Shown here in pieces: positions 1 through 11,399 of a stretch of 64,000 nt of DNA. The stretch covers positions 5,032,651-5,096,650 of the forward strand of contig JAVMKO010000003.1 of the NCBI GenBank assembly GCA_032164245.1, in the 5' to 3' direction. The DNA is from Sternotherus odoratus (taxonomy: Eukaryota; Chordata; Testudines; Kinosternidae). Under the pieces are notes generated by a model. The model saw only the letters and a program-made list of their open reading frames with translations, did no database searches and was not told the origin of the DNA. Position 1 is the first letter of the stretch; each line of letters starts with the position of its first letter. Both the position numbers and the translations under genes were made by a program.

Positions 1-692
1 GTGCTTTTGCTGGACCTGGTTTAGGGACAGCTAAATGCTGCATCTGCCAGGGGTGTCGGGCACTAGCATGAAAACCTCCTTCTGAAATGGGGAACTTCAA
101 GAGGATATTCTTGGAGGCACCAAGGATCTGGGAGGAGCAGACCCCTGGTAGTAACAAAAGCAGGGGGTTTGGACTGAAGACACATGCCTGAAACATCAAC
201 GAGTGCCCTCTCCTGGGATGTGGGAGATTCCATTCAACGCCTTCCTGCAAAGCAGGGACTTGAACCTGTGTCTATCACATCCCAGGTGAGTGTTCTGGGC
301 TCTCTCGCTCTCCCTCATTGTTTGTGAAAAATTTCAGAAGGTCTCAATTTTGTCCTAGTGTGGAACTGAACATTTATTTGAAATCTCGACTACGTTGGCA
401 GGATGGGAAAACTGTTTCCACCTCGCTCTGCTGCTCACGGCATGCTGGGGCACTGGGGTCAGTGCTGATAGAGGGGCAAGCGCCTCCTGAAAAAACAAAA
501 CCACAGCCTATCTCCTGAGAACTTACCCAGGCATCTCTTGGTGAAGCCCAGCTTGGTCCTGTGCTAGAGCCTCACCTCTGCAGCATGGAGCACACTTTTT
601 CTCTGCACTGTAGTTCCAGAGGGTGAGAGTCCATTCAATGGCTTGTTGGTTACTTGACTTCCACCAGCTGGAGCTTTGGTTTCATTCACCTC
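1..692. other. No gene seen; old interspersed-repeat remnants
   Basis: No convincing exon or long open frame. The stretch near 205-300, with GGGACTTGAACCTGTGTCT and a CCCAGGTGAG end, resembles a tRNA-related SINE remnant. The corresponding copy B part is 23168-23861. Confidence 0.5.
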
Positions 693-816
693 TTGCATCC
701 GACGAAGTGGGTATTAGGGTATTATGCTTCAATACTTTATAGTTAGTCTTTAAGGTGCCACAGGACTCTTTGTTACCTCTGCTATTCCAGACTAACACGG
801 CTACCTCTCTGATTCT
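693..816 (+). mobile_element. Penelope-like element 3' tail, copy A
   Basis: It holds GCATCCGACGAAGTGGGTAT, then GTTAGTCTTTAAGGTGCCAC and the terminal ACACGGCTACCTCTCTGATTC. These match the 3' end of the longer Penelope-like element at 53455-55328. Copy A has lost the CCCACGAAAGC segment that the copy B version (23862-23990) keeps. Confidence 0.7.
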
Positions 817-2495
817 CCCTGGGAATGGGTCAAAGGAGGTGTGAGCTGTTTGCTTTATTTATTTATTTAGTGACGCGCTCCAGCTGTCAGACCCAGTTGA
901 CTGGAGCCCGTGAAGAAGGGTTGTGAGCACCCAGGAGGTGGGGGGAGAGGGGATAAAGGGGACAGCTGGAGCCCCAACACCAGGGGTGCTGACAGCCTGA
1001 GCCCACCTCCCAAGCTCAGGCTTTTCTTGTCCACCTCTCAATCCTTCACCAGGAGGAAGCCCAGGTTTGACCTCTCCTTCCCACCAGTCCCTCACCAGGA
1101 GGCACTAAGTCTGCTGTGAAAAGTGACCCTTACTTCTGCGCTGATACTGGCACAGAGCTGCCTTCAGAGCTGGGTGCCTGGCCAGCAGCTGCTGCTCTTC
1201 ACTCTGTCTTAAGAACTGGGTGATGATGTCACAGAAAGCAGGTGGGGGTTGATAAAATAAGTTTGAGGACCACTGCCATAGCATATCGAAACAGAAAGAA
1301 TTTTAAAAGCCACAATCAGGGGTCCTGCCTGAACCTGCAAAGGGCATTTGCACAGGAGGACATATATGACAACACAACATCCATTGTCTTCTGCAAGACA
1401 CTTTCAGCCGAGATCCCTTTTTACTGTTGCTGTTTGGTTTTTGCTGCCTTTTTCTCAGGTTGGACAGTGAACATGGAGAGGAGCTCTCCCCAGCTCTTTC
1501 AGTTCTTTCGCAACCAGCTTCAAGGGCTAATCCTGGACTGGACGGGCACCCAATCCATGGAGATATATGGCCCCTAGTTTCTAAGAGGTTATTATCAAAA
1601 AGGAAAGAGTTGTTTTTTCATCAAACACTTGAGGCGGGGGGAAGCCCTTGCCAGTGTCCTTTATACAAATCAAGCTGGAACCAGTGTCCTGGTTTAAACA
1701 TGACATTATGAGAGCTCAGAAACGTTTTGGCAGCATCCCACTCTGCCATGTGAAGGAAGACACCAGACCTTGAATTCGTTCCGGGAATACCAGTCAAGGG
1801 GTCTGATGCTGCAGATCCTTATTAATGCAAAACTCTCATTGACCGCAAGATGAGGCCCCTGTCTTAGGTCTTGGCATATCACAGAGCTGGCAGCACTAAT
1901 GGAAAGGGCGTCACCTCCACCATTCTCAAAGCAACTTCTGCCAGTAGATTGACAGAGCAGCAGCGCTGATGGCAGCTTGGGAGGAAAAAGTGCCAAGACA
2001 GCAGTTAACAAGAGGCGTGTGTGGGGGAAGCATACCAGGCACGGAACGAACACAGGGCCACTCACTTGGTTAAAATGCCTGTGGGAGAAGCGGAATTTTC
2101 TTTTTTTTTTATAGTCATGATAATTTATAATAATTTATCAGGCTGTGACGTTATGGACATGAACTGGGACCGTATAGATCATTGTTGCAACCAAGGTCAT
2201 ACAGTGGCACCAAATCTTGTACAAAGGAGGTTAAGGGAGGTATCAATGACAAGGTTATGATTTGCTAGTTATGATTATGCTATCTGTATGCATGTATCAT
2301 TTCTGTATTTAAAGTTATAAGTATTGGCTCTATACTGTCCGTATTTCAATCTTGTGCTATGCTTCTGGGTGACACTCGAGACAATGTGGAGTCAGCACTG
2401 CCCACCTTGCTTGATGGTCCATTAAGGACCATCAGCTATACAATTGACCCATTGAGAGAAGGCAGATACACCTTGTGACTCAGCAAGGCTTGCAG
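817..2495. other. No gene seen; unclassified sequence
   Basis: Only short unsupported open frames. From about 2105 on, AT-rich sequence (TATAATAATTTATCAGGCTG and onward) looks like the start of an interspersed element that continues to about 3000 and hosts two small inverted-repeat insertions. Copy B equivalent: 23991-25660. Confidence 0.4.
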
Positions 2496-2498
2496 GTA

Positions 2499-2617
2499 GG
2501 GTGACCAAATGTCCCGATTTTATAGGGACAGTCCCGATTTTGGGGTCTTTTTCTTATATAGGCTCCTATTACCCTCCGTCCCCGTCCTGATTTTTCACAC
2601 TTCCTGTCTGGTCACCC
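2499..2617. mobile_element. TA-flanked inverted-repeat element, family 1, copy A
   Basis: It starts GGGTGACCAAATGTCCCG and ends TCTGGTCACCC, is flanked by TA on both sides, and carries TATAGGGACAGTCCCGAT inside. This short element recurs at 2652-2762, 17306-17406, their copy B partners and 49830-49942. Confidence 0.75.
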
Positions 2618-2651
2618 TACTTGCAGAGGCATGCCTATGAACTAGTTACTA

Positions 2652-2762
2652 GGGAAACCAGATGTCCCATTTTTACAGGGACAGTCCCGATTTTTTCTTA
2701 TATGGGCTCCTATTACCCCCCACCCCCTGTCCCACTTTTCCACACTTGCTGTCTGATCACCC
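2652..2762. mobile_element. TA-flanked inverted-repeat element, family 1, second insertion, copy A
   Basis: Begins GGGAAACCAGATGTCCC and ends TCTGATCACCC with TA at both flanks. It is a more diverged copy of the element 35 bp upstream. Confidence 0.7.
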
Positions 2763-4844
2763 TACTATGAACAGAACACTAAGGTTTTTCCATGCCATGG
2801 TTAGAACAAAGAAAGCACAAGCCACATGGCAAAAGGACTATGAAAGGCAGCTGCATCATCTCCATTTTGTCTTCAATCCTGCTTCTTCTGAAGAAACCTT
2901 GCTACAAACTGAAGCTCTGAACAAAGGACCGAATGACCCATCCCTGCAGTTTATTCCATCACTGCTACAAGCCAGAACCAAGAACTTTGCCATTACTGTA
3001 TGGGTCATTGATTCCATTTAACCAATTTTAACTCTCATGGATAGTTCTTTCTTTTATGGATAAATGTTTAGATTTTAGATTCTAAAGGATTAGCATCAGC
3101 ATGGTTTGTGGGTAAGATATGATTTGTATATTGACCTGGGTCTGGGGCTTGGTTCTCTGGGATCAGGAGAACTTTTTTTCTTTTACTGGGGTACTGGTTT
3201 TCATAACCATTCATCCCCATAATGAATGGCACTGGTGGTGATACTGGGAAACGAGTGTCTAAGGGAATTGCTTGTATGACTTATGGATAGCCAGTAGGGT
3301 GAGACCGAAGTCCTCTCTGTTTGGCTGGTTTGATGTGCCTTAGAGGTGGACCGGCCTTGGACTGCGACTGCCCTGCTCTAAGCAATTTGTCTTGAATTGA
3401 TACTTTCAGTTGTGTCCCGCCAAAGGAGGCATGGTTACACAAGCGTTCAGCATGTGACTGATACATTCACAAAGAGAAAACGATTCCTGTCAAAGGATTG
3501 GCTTTTAAGACATGGCAGAGGAGAACTCTGAAACTGTTTGGCGAAACGTAAAGAGTCCAGTCCTCCGCCTCACCCAATCCCATTTAACAAGATGTGTGTG
3601 TGTCAGTGAGTGGACGTACCTGTAAAATCCAGGAGACTGGGTACATAAGGGATCTGGAATGACAGTGCTGGTTAGCTGAGCAAACATTTGCCTTTCACTC
3701 CCAGAAACACAACCGCAGTATACATTGGGAAAGGTGGTGTGATAGGGTGTATAGGCCTCATGCTGACAGTGAAGATGTCAGAGGGGTTCTGGGGGCAGGA
3801 CTAGCCCCACCACTCTCACCTTGTCAATCAGGTATGATTGGGAGGAGGTCTTTAAAAGAGAAGAAACTGCAGTGAGTTATTGGGGGAGTATTTGTGGCTG
3901 CCATGGCCTAAGTTGGAGACTGCTGGACTGACTCCTAGAGCCACAGAAGGACCTTCCACCCAGGAGATTTTCATCCAGACCCTATGGAGAGTGCAGTGAA
4001 GGCCTAGGGTAAGTTGGAGACATTTAAGATTGAAGAAATCCACCAAAGGGCAGGGCTAGTTGTAGGGAGCTGGGCTCCTGTGCTGGAGACTGTGGCAGGG
4101 TGTCCGGCCCTGAAGGGGTTAAAAGCCCTGAAGAGGGCTATGGCTGATTGGGAGAGGCAGACACAGCTGGGGCCAGGCCCAATTAGGAAGCAGCTGGCCC
4201 TGATAGAAGGACTGGGGCTGAGAGTATGAAGGGTTTCTCTCTATCTTCTGATAGGGAAGGGTCTGGCTGCCTGAGGAAAAGGGGACTGAGGGTGGAGCAG
4301 TTCTGGGGAAGGGGCAGGTTGAACTGGGGAGCTCAGGCCTGGTGACCTCCCAGGCTGCAGCCTGTTACTAAGACCTAATAGGCTGTGGGGAAAGGCAGCA
4401 GATCCAACCCCCCTGGCCTGGCTCTTACACTGCAGTCTGCCCCAGGGAGCAGGGGCTTGATGATGACTGGCAGTAGCCCTAGATTGAGGCACGGTGGGGA
4501 TTAGAGGGTTGGCGGTTCCCCGGGGGAAAGGGGGAGGGAGACCCACAGAGTGTGAAGGGATATTGCCAGAGGGCAGCACCCCAGTAAAGGGGCACTGAGG
4601 TCCGGGAAGGACATGGGCCAGTGGACCGCAAGACACCAGCAGAGGGCACTCCGGAGCCGGTAAAAAGAACTAATTCCTGGCCAACTAGCAGGAGGTGACT
4701 CCTTGTGCCGCTACAGAGACATCCCATGTAACGTCTGGGAATGGTCAGGTTCTCTCACCATTTGGGAGAGAAACCTGAGGGGACTACCTCACGGGTGGAT
4801 TATCACCTTAAATGGCTGCTTCTTGGAGCAGCTTGTCCTGGAAC
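2763..4844. other. No gene seen; repeat-like sequence, possible LTR remnant
   Basis: A 119-codon frame over 2662-3021 crosses the inverted-repeat element and has no recognisable domain, so I do not call it. The stretch 3735-4240, with a TTTAAAAGAG box near 3850, has the look of an LTR, but I could not find paired copies. Copy B equivalent: 25928-27986. Confidence 0.35.
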
Positions 4845-5215
4845 CCACAAGAGGAGAGGCAATTCTTGATTGAATTCTAAGTGGAGCACAGGATCTGGTC
4901 TAAAAGGTGAATATAGCTGGACCGCTTGGTAATAGTGACCATAATATAATTAAATTTAACATCCCTGTGGGGAAAACACAAGCAGTAGCTCATGTGGGTT
5001 GGATGCAAGCTCAGAGTGAGCACAAGCAGTAGCTCACACTGAAGCATTTAATTTCAGAAAGGGGGACTACACAAAAATGAGGAATTTAGTAAAAAAGAAA
5101 TTAAAAGTACCAAAAGTGAAATCCCTGCAAGCTGCATGGAATTTTTTTAAAAACACCATAATAGAAGCTCAACTTAAATGTATACCCCAGATTTAAAAAA
5201 ACATAGTAAGAGAAC
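4845..5215 (+). mobile_element. CR1 LINE fragment, copy A
   Basis: Contains GTGGAGCACAGGATCTGGTC and GGTAATAGTGACCATAATAT, then AATTTAGTAAAAAAGAAATT. These match my memory of the CR1 open frame between the endonuclease and reverse transcriptase parts. It is broken by stops. Confidence 0.65.
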
Positions 5216-6214
5216 CAAACCGGGTGAATTTGATTTAAACCACTAGTCAGGAAGACTCAATTTAATCTTTTTTTTCTACATAAAAGTGCATTCTTGTTGG
5301 TTGTTATAACTTTAATACATATTCTTCACAACTCAGAGATAGATGTAGGTTTCATTTTTAGAAGGTACACACTATGCATTTTTAAACAGTGATTTATTTT
5401 GAAAACCTTTCCGATTAGTTTTACAGCTATATCAGAAAATGAATGGTTGATTGGTTATTTCATTTATGACCTATCTCCAATTCAACAGGTTAATCCTTAA
5501 TATTTGGAGGATTTTCTTGCCATGCTGTTGTAGGAGGAGAACACTATCAGACAGACATTTAAATAGTTTTATTTAACTAAAACAACAACGTTAAATATTC
5601 TGGATTTTTTTTCTTCAACAGCAAACGTAATATTTTAACAGAACAAGCATATGTCCCTCCCTTCTCACATTTATCTCCAGACTTCTTCTTCTTGTCCAGA
5701 TCTACTTTGCCCCCAACAATCTTCTATTCACTGAACTATTTTTAGCTTTGCACTTTTAGAGAGAGGGAAGGGATTGACTCTGTACACAATTTTTCAGAAG
5801 GACAATAGAGTTGAAGTCTGTTATTTCTGACCTCTATCTGTTTATTTATTTTAAAATATGTTTGCTGTTAACAAGCATATTATCTATCTGGAGACACAAA
5901 TCCACAGTTTGAGAATTGCAAAACTAAGCATCTCTGATGGCATCTTGAGCACTGCGTCCCATTGGGTAGACAGAAAGATTAACCTAAATCTATACAGAAG
6001 CCTGTGGAACCCCATAAGATTGCGTCCCTAACCATGAACTATTGGAACTCATTTACAAAAGATTTCTTAAACATTACATGAATATATTGTCTCATACTAT
6101 AGAATTATAATTTATAATTCACAGTTCCATGATGAGATATCTTTGAGCTATAATGCAATTTAATTAAAACTACCTTTAAATAAGTTTTTCCCTCATGAAG
6201 CATTTTGTCAAAAA
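5216..6214. other. A+T-rich sequence without recognised genes
   Basis: No open frame of note. Divergence from copy B is higher here (about ten differences in the first 500 bases by eye), as expected for unconstrained DNA. Copy B equivalent: 28358-29356. Confidence 0.5.
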
Positions 6215-6885
6215 ATCTAATTTAAATTGGTCCCTCATCAAAGGCTCTTAAGCCAAGTAAGTTGTCAAGGCATGAGATCAAAGGTCCTCTCATGAATCGG
6301 TAACTGGTTAAAAGGTAGGAAACCAAGGTTAGGAATAAATGGTCAGTTTTCAGAATGGAGAGAGGTAAATAGTGGTGTCCCCCAAGGGTCTGTCCTGGGC
6401 CCAGTCCTATTCAACCTATTCATAAATGATCTGGAAATAGGGGTAAACGGAGAAGTGGCAAAATTTGCAGATGATATAAAACTATGCAAGATGGTTAAGT
6501 CCCAAGAGGTACAAAAGGATCTCTCGGAACTGAGTGACTGGGCAACAAAATGGCAGATGAAATTCAATGTTGATAAAAGCAAAGCAATGCACATTGGAAA
6601 ACAATCCCAACTATATATATAAAATGATTCAGCCTTAATTAGCTGTTACCACTCAAGAAAGAGGTCTTGAAGTCATTGTGGATAGTTCTTTGAAAACATC
6701 CACTCAATGTGCAGCTGCAGGCAAAAAAGTAAACAAAATGTTGGGAACTATTAAGAAAGGGACAGATAATAAGATGGAAAATATCACATTGCCTCTATAT
6801 AAATCCATGGTATGCCCACATCTTGAATACTGTGTGCAGATGTGGTTGCCGTTTCTCAAAAAAGATATATTGGAATTGGGCTGTA
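6215..6885 (+). mobile_element. CR1 LINE fragment with reverse transcriptase remnant, copy A
   Basis: Encodes VAKFADDIKLCKMV, which holds the reverse transcriptase FADD box, then ELSDWATKWQMKFNVDKSKA, both typical of CR1, and later LPLYKSMVCPHLEYCVQMW. The frame is broken by stops and shifts near 6620. The 3' end is missing. Confidence 0.85.
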
Positions 6886-7227
6886 GAGTGAAAGAACTCT
6901 GAGATCCGGAAGAGTGCTTTGATTGTGAGTTTTCTATTACCGTGTTTGAACAAATAAACGTGTCCTGGAAAAAAGGCCTGAAAGACTCGGTGCGATAGTG
7001 AAACCTTCATGGGCTGGGGAGACAGGCCATCTGCCTACAACACATCAGTGAGATTCCAGGTGCGCTGTTCTTTCTGTGTCCTGTCCTGTTCTAGAATAAT
7101 GCCAGACTTAATCTAAAGAGGGGGGTGTCCAGTTCTTCACTTATGTAACTAGGTAGAATAAATGACAATGGGTAGACTCACAAACAGGTTTACAAGCAGG
7201 AAAACCAGTGAAGTAAGGGGCTTATCT
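6886..7227. other. Unclassified sequence with a polyadenylation-like signal
   Basis: Directly after the truncated CR1 there is TTGAACAAATAAACGTGTCC followed by a short A run. That suggests the 3' end of a retrotransposed transcript or an LTR R region. No coding potential. Copy B equivalent: 30029-30370. Confidence 0.3.
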
Positions 7228-7290
7228 ATAATTATGTATGTGTGTGTATAGGTATGTGTATGTGTGTGTTTGTATGTGTGTATATACAGA
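7228..7290. repeat. Imperfect (TG/TA)n microsatellite, copy A
   Basis: A run of TATGTGTGTG-type repeats ending in TATATA. Copy B partner near 30379-30440 shows small differences. Confidence 0.8.
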
Positions 7291-7758
7291 TATATATGAT
7301 TAATTGCGATTCATTTTTTTAGTTAATCGTGTGAGTTAACTGTGATTAATCAACAGCCCTTATATATATTAGGATCGATTAATCACAATTTTAATTGCAT
7401 TGTTAAACAATGGAATACCAATTGAAATTTATTCAGCATTTTGGATGTTTTTCTACATTTTCATATGTATTGTATTCGATGTTGCAATTGAAAGTTAAGT
7501 GTATATTATTGTTTATTACATATATTTGCACTGTAAAAATGATAAAAGAACTAATGTTTATCAATTAACCTCATACGAGTACTGTAGTGCAGCTTACAAA
7601 TGTAGATTTTTTTTTGTTGCATAACTTCACTCAAAAACAAAACAATGTAAAACTACAGAGCCTACAAGTCCACTCAGTCCTACTTCTTCCAAAAATATTT
7701 AAATGGTATTCTATTGTTCTTTAACAGTACGATTAATCAGAATTAAGTTTTTAATTGT
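7291..7758. mobile_element. A+T-rich interspersed repeat with GATTAATC-type ends, copy A
   Basis: Starts TGATTAATTGCGATTCATTT and ends near GTACGATTAATCAGAATTAA, so the ends are roughly inverted. I remember this as a common reptile interspersed repeat but cannot assign a superfamily. Copy B equivalent: about 30440-30898. Confidence 0.45.
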
Positions 7759-7794
7759 TTGACTGCTTTTATATATACACACACACAATAGTGT

Positions 7795-7823
7795 GTCTAT
7801 CTATCTATCTATCTATCTATCTA
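7795..7823. repeat. (TCTA)n microsatellite, short allele, copy A
   Basis: About seven TCTA units. The copy B partner is more than twice as long. Confidence 0.9.
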
Positions 7824-8130
7824 TAATATACTAGTGTAGATATGTTGCACCTTAGTGATTCAAGGCTTGTAAATTCAGGCAGCAGCAGGGGGAAGGGGGA
7901 AACCTGACATCAGCCTCCCCCCTCCCCCCCCCACACCTGCCTCTGCAGCAGGAGCATTCCATAGTAATGGTTTGCTCTGTGTCCCGGAGCAGATAAGCAT
8001 GCAGGCTGTCAAAAACAGACCTTTGAAAGGCGATAGCCGCATGCCTGCAGCCAAGTTCAAAACCATGACCAGAGTGGCTGCTTGATTTCAGGGGATTATG
8101 GGATGTTTCCAGAGGCCAATCAAAACGCAG

Positions 8131-8239
8131 ATTTCAGAATAGTAGCCGTGTTAGTCTGGATCCGGAAAAAGAACGAGGAGCGTGGCACCTTAGAGACTAA
8201 CCAATTTATTTGGGCAAGGTGCCACAAGTACTCCTCGTT
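8131..8239. mobile_element. Fold-back Penelope-like tail insertion, copy A
   Basis: An antisense tail (AGTAGCCGTGTTAGTCTGGA) is followed by inverted sequence ending GTGCCACAAGTACTCCTCGTT, so the two halves pair around AACCAATTTATTTGGG. Flanking bases 8116-8130 and 8240-8254 match at 13 of 15 positions (CCAATCAAAACGCAG and CCAATCACAGCGCAG), consistent with an aged target-site duplication. Confidence 0.6.
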
Positions 8240-8255
8240 CCAATCACAGCGCAGT

Positions 8256-8739
8256 AATGCAACACGTCGTCCACACTGGCACCCCAGCCTGGGTGCAGCA
8301 AGCGTTATGCTTCTCGTGGAGGTGGATTACCAGGAGCGCTCCAGCCACAGAGTCCAGGAGCTCTAAGTGCCTTGCTAGTGTGGACATCTCAGGAGTTAGG
8401 GCACCTGGGGCTGATTTAATGTGCTCTAACTTGCAAGTATAGCCAAGCCCTATGGCTAGCCCTACATGATAAACTTAAATTGATATAACTACCTTGCTCA
8501 GGGGTGTGAATCCACACCCCTGAGTGATGCCGTTACTCCAGCCTAACCCACAGTGTAGAAAGCGCTATGTCCACAGGGGAGTTTTTTCCGGTCAACATAG
8601 CTACTGCCTCGCAGAGGTGGATTAACTATGCTAATGGGAGAAGCTCCCCCATCAGAATAGTAGCATCTCCACTGAAGCACCACAGTGGTGCCATTGCACT
8701 GTGTTAAGTGTAGACCTGCCCTTAGATCCAAAGACAATC
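8256..8739. mobile_element. Two adjacent non-autonomous inverted-repeat-like elements, copy A
   Basis: The first (about 8256-8440) has GTCGTCCACACTGGCACCCC and CTAGTGTGGACATC. The second (about 8441-8727) has TCAGGGGTGTGAATCCACAC followed by its inverse around 8500-8520 and ends GTGTAGACCTGCCC. Both resemble hAT-like elements common in turtles. Edges are approximate. Copy B equivalent: about 31434-31917. Confidence 0.45.
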
Positions 8740-9156
8740 CTAGACCTTGTTAAAGCAAATGGGTGAGCCACATACTCTTTCACACTCATCAGAAGGAGCA
8801 CTCAAGCCCCTTTTGGAGGTAAAAGCAATTGCAGACCACAGGGCAGGCAGAATTAAAATGGACCCAGGTGTTTCCCTGTTCCAAATGCAGGGATTAGTTG
8901 CAGGCTGCGGGGCTGGGAGAGAAAAGCCAAAAGGAGGAATCGTAAGGCTGAGTGTGAAGGAAGCAGGGGGCCTGGGCCGCTTGCAAGAGTGGTAGATTCG
9001 GGGAAACTGTGTCAAGAACATTGCTGAGTCATAGCACTGATTTTTTCCCCCTCATCCTGAAGGGAACAATGCTGCAATGCCCTGAGTTTTGGCTAGCAGT
9101 TTAGACCAAAAGGGCAACCTTTACTTACCGGTAAGTGTTCAGAAAGCACTGTGTAC
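8740..9156. other. No gene seen
   Basis: Short open frames on both strands (about 82-93 codons, 8740-9021) shadow one another and show no domain. I see nothing else. Copy B equivalent: 31918-32335. Confidence 0.5.
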
Positions 9157-9168
9157 ACAATTCTATAT

Positions 9169-9267
9169 CAGGGAGGTAGCCGTGTTAGTCTGGAATAGCA
9201 GAGGTAACAAAGTCCTGTGGCACCTTTATAGTTAGTCTTTAAGGTGCCACAGGACTTTGTTACCTCT
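9169..9267. mobile_element. Fold-back Penelope-like tail with target-site duplication, copy A
   Basis: Two perfect 26-bp inverted arms (AGAGGTAACAAAGTCCTGTG and onward) surround a 17-bp loop. The outer left part is the antisense tail CCGTGTTAGTCTGG. The insertion is flanked by an exact 12-bp repeat, ACAATTCTATAT, at 9157-9168 and 9268-9279. Confidence 0.8.
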
Positions 9268-9279
9268 ACAATTCTATAT

Positions 9280-9892
9280 AGTACTGTCATTTATTTCTTC
9301 TGAAGTCCCACTGGGTATGCAATTAAGTTTGCAAAAATAAATGTCCTTGAAATAGTTTGTGTTTCTGTAGAGTCTTTCACTCTTTGTATGTATTTAATGA
9401 GAGTGCATGTCTCTCTTCTACACCAAATGTTCATTTAAAAAAAGAATTACAATCAGCCTATTTAGATCTCACATTTTACCCACTATTCAATTATTATAGT
9501 GGAATAAGTGTGATCTTGATTGTAAGGGGTCTGTTATCCCCTAGACGGGGTGTGTGTAACTTCTAGTAGAGATTGTTTTTTAAGCTCTCAGTTTGTCAGA
9601 ATTTTTGTATGAATCCCCACTAGTCTATTACACCAATAAATAGTGATCTCCCAATAAATAGTGATAGAGACACTTCCTACTGAAATCTTCCTGAGCCGAA
9701 ATAACTATGAAATAATTCAGGTAAGGTTTGAACAATATTAGAACTGGATCCCAAAATAAATTGAAAAGTATAGTTGCTTGATATGTAAAAATCATGTGGT
9801 GCCCATAGCACTAAGGATGTGTTTCATCATGACTTTTTTCACAATACATCCAATTTTTGTGCCTGTGTTTCATATTTATTATATGTGAGGAT
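9280..9892. other. No gene seen; A+T-rich
   Basis: No exon-like signals or recognised elements. Copy B equivalent: 32459-33071. Confidence 0.45.
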
Positions 9893-10240
9893 CAGGAATC
9901 CAAAGTGGGTCAGGACCCCATTTTAATGGGGTCACCAGGATTGGCATTAGACTTGCTGGGGCCTGGGGCCAAAGCTAAAGTCTGAGCCCTAGGCCAGAGC
10001 CGAAGCCTGAGGTCTTCAGCTCTGGATAGTGGGGCTCAAGTTACAGGCCCCCACCTAGGACTGAAGTCCTTGGGCTTCTGCTTTGATCCCCTGCCCCAGG
10101 TGGTGGGGCTTGGGCTTTGGCCCCCATGTGGGGTGGTGAGGCTCGGGACGGCTCAGACTTCAGTCCACCCCCTCCTGGGGTCATGAAGTAATTTTTCTTG
10201 TTAGAAGGGGTCGCGATGCAGTGACATTTGAGAACCCCTG
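9893..10240. mobile_element. hAT-like non-autonomous element, copy A
   Basis: The right end GTCGCGATGCAGTGACATTT, then GAGAACCCCTG, and the left CAGGAATCCAAAGTGGGTCA are diverged inverted termini of the type seen in hAT elements. Flanking octamers GTGAGGAT and GTTTAGAT agree at 5 of 8 positions. Interior is GC-rich with no coding capacity. Copy B equivalent: 33072-33419. Confidence 0.55.
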
Positions 10241-10330
10241 GTTTAGATAATAATTAGATTTGCCATGAGTGCAGGGGACTGGACTAGATGACTTCTCGAA
10301 GTCCCTTCCAGTCCTTTGATTCTATGATTG
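10241..10330 (+). mobile_element. CR1-type SINE/LINE 3' tail fragment, copy A
   Basis: GGGGACTGGACTAGATGACT, then CCCTTCCAGTCCTTTGATTC and TATGA match the common CR1/Cry I SINE tail. Copy B equivalent: 33420-33509. Confidence 0.6.
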
Positions 10331-10443
10331 TTTATATTCAGCACATGATGGAAAGGATGATCTTGTGGTTAAGGGACAGGACAGAAAGCTTCTCTACATG
10401 AGCATGTAGTTTGTGAGAAGCTGGGATTTGAATCAACCCTGCA

Positions 10444-11399
10444 CTAGCCTCCTTCGGATGAACTATCCGGGTGCACTCTGCTGATGTGTATTAGCAGTTT
10501 GTTAATGCACTTTGAGGTACTTTGAGTCCATGTGAAGTTCTTCTTCTTGTGCTGCTGGTGGGATGGTGTCTGTGTATCAGTGTGCTGTTCCATGTTGTCT
10601 TGAAAGTATTCCTTGAGTCGGAGACGGCGAAGGTAGGCTTCCAGATCACCGCAGAATTGTATCATGTTTGTGGGGGTGGTGGGGCAGAATGAGAGTCCTC
10701 AAGATAGGACAGACTCTTCTGCCGGGCTGAGTGTGTAGCTGGATAGATTGACGATATTGCTGGGTGAGTTAGGGGTACCACTGTTGTGGCCCCATGTGGT
10801 AGGTAGGAGTTTAGATAGTTTGCAGTCCTTTTTCTTTTGTAGAGAGGGGAAGTGTGTGATGTAGATCTCCTGTCTTATCTTAGTAAAGTCTGTTTGTGTG
10901 GAAGGTTGGTTGTTTATGAAGGTCTCCAGGTTGGAAAGCTCTTTTTTGATGTTTTCCTGTTTGTTGTACAGGATGCTGATCAGATGGTTCCTCCGTTTCT
11001 TAGATAGCGTCTGGCATAATCTTTCACTGTGGTCTGTGCAGTATGTGGATAGCAATTGATTTTTCACCTTCAGTCCATTTGGTATGATGTCCATCCGTTT
11101 GCATTTGGAGAGAAAGATGATATCTGTCTGTACTTGTGCAAGTTTCTTCATGAGGTTGATGGATTTCCACTCCATACGGCTAAATGCAGTGCCTTGCATG
11201 ATGTCAAGAATCAGAGAGGTAGCCGTGTTAGTCTGGATTAGCAGAGGTAACAAAGTCCTGTGGCACCTTAAAGACTATCTATAAAGTTTTGAAGCATAAG
11301 CTTTCGTGGGCTAATACCCATTTGGTCGGATGCAAGCAGTGGAAGTGTCCAGGGGCAGGTATAGATAAGTAGGCAAGAACCAGGTAGGAGGTAACAAGG
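10444..11399 (-). mobile_element. Penelope-like element, antisense N-terminal coding part, copy A
   Basis: Minus-strand frames encode the N-terminal region found upstream of the reverse transcriptase in Penelope-like proteins of this type, with words such as NLSSYTLSPAEESVLS and FCGDLEAYLRRLRLKEYF. A stop (TGA at the codon that is CGA in copy B) splits it into 184 and 73 codons. The element tail (ACACGGCTACCTCTCTGATTC in its own orientation) directly precedes the frame, as expected for the LTR-like repeat of these elements. Confidence 0.75.

Noticed and set aside
7795..7823. CRISPR-like regular repeats
   Set aside because: All short regular repeats here are microsatellites without spacers, and the DNA is vertebrate.
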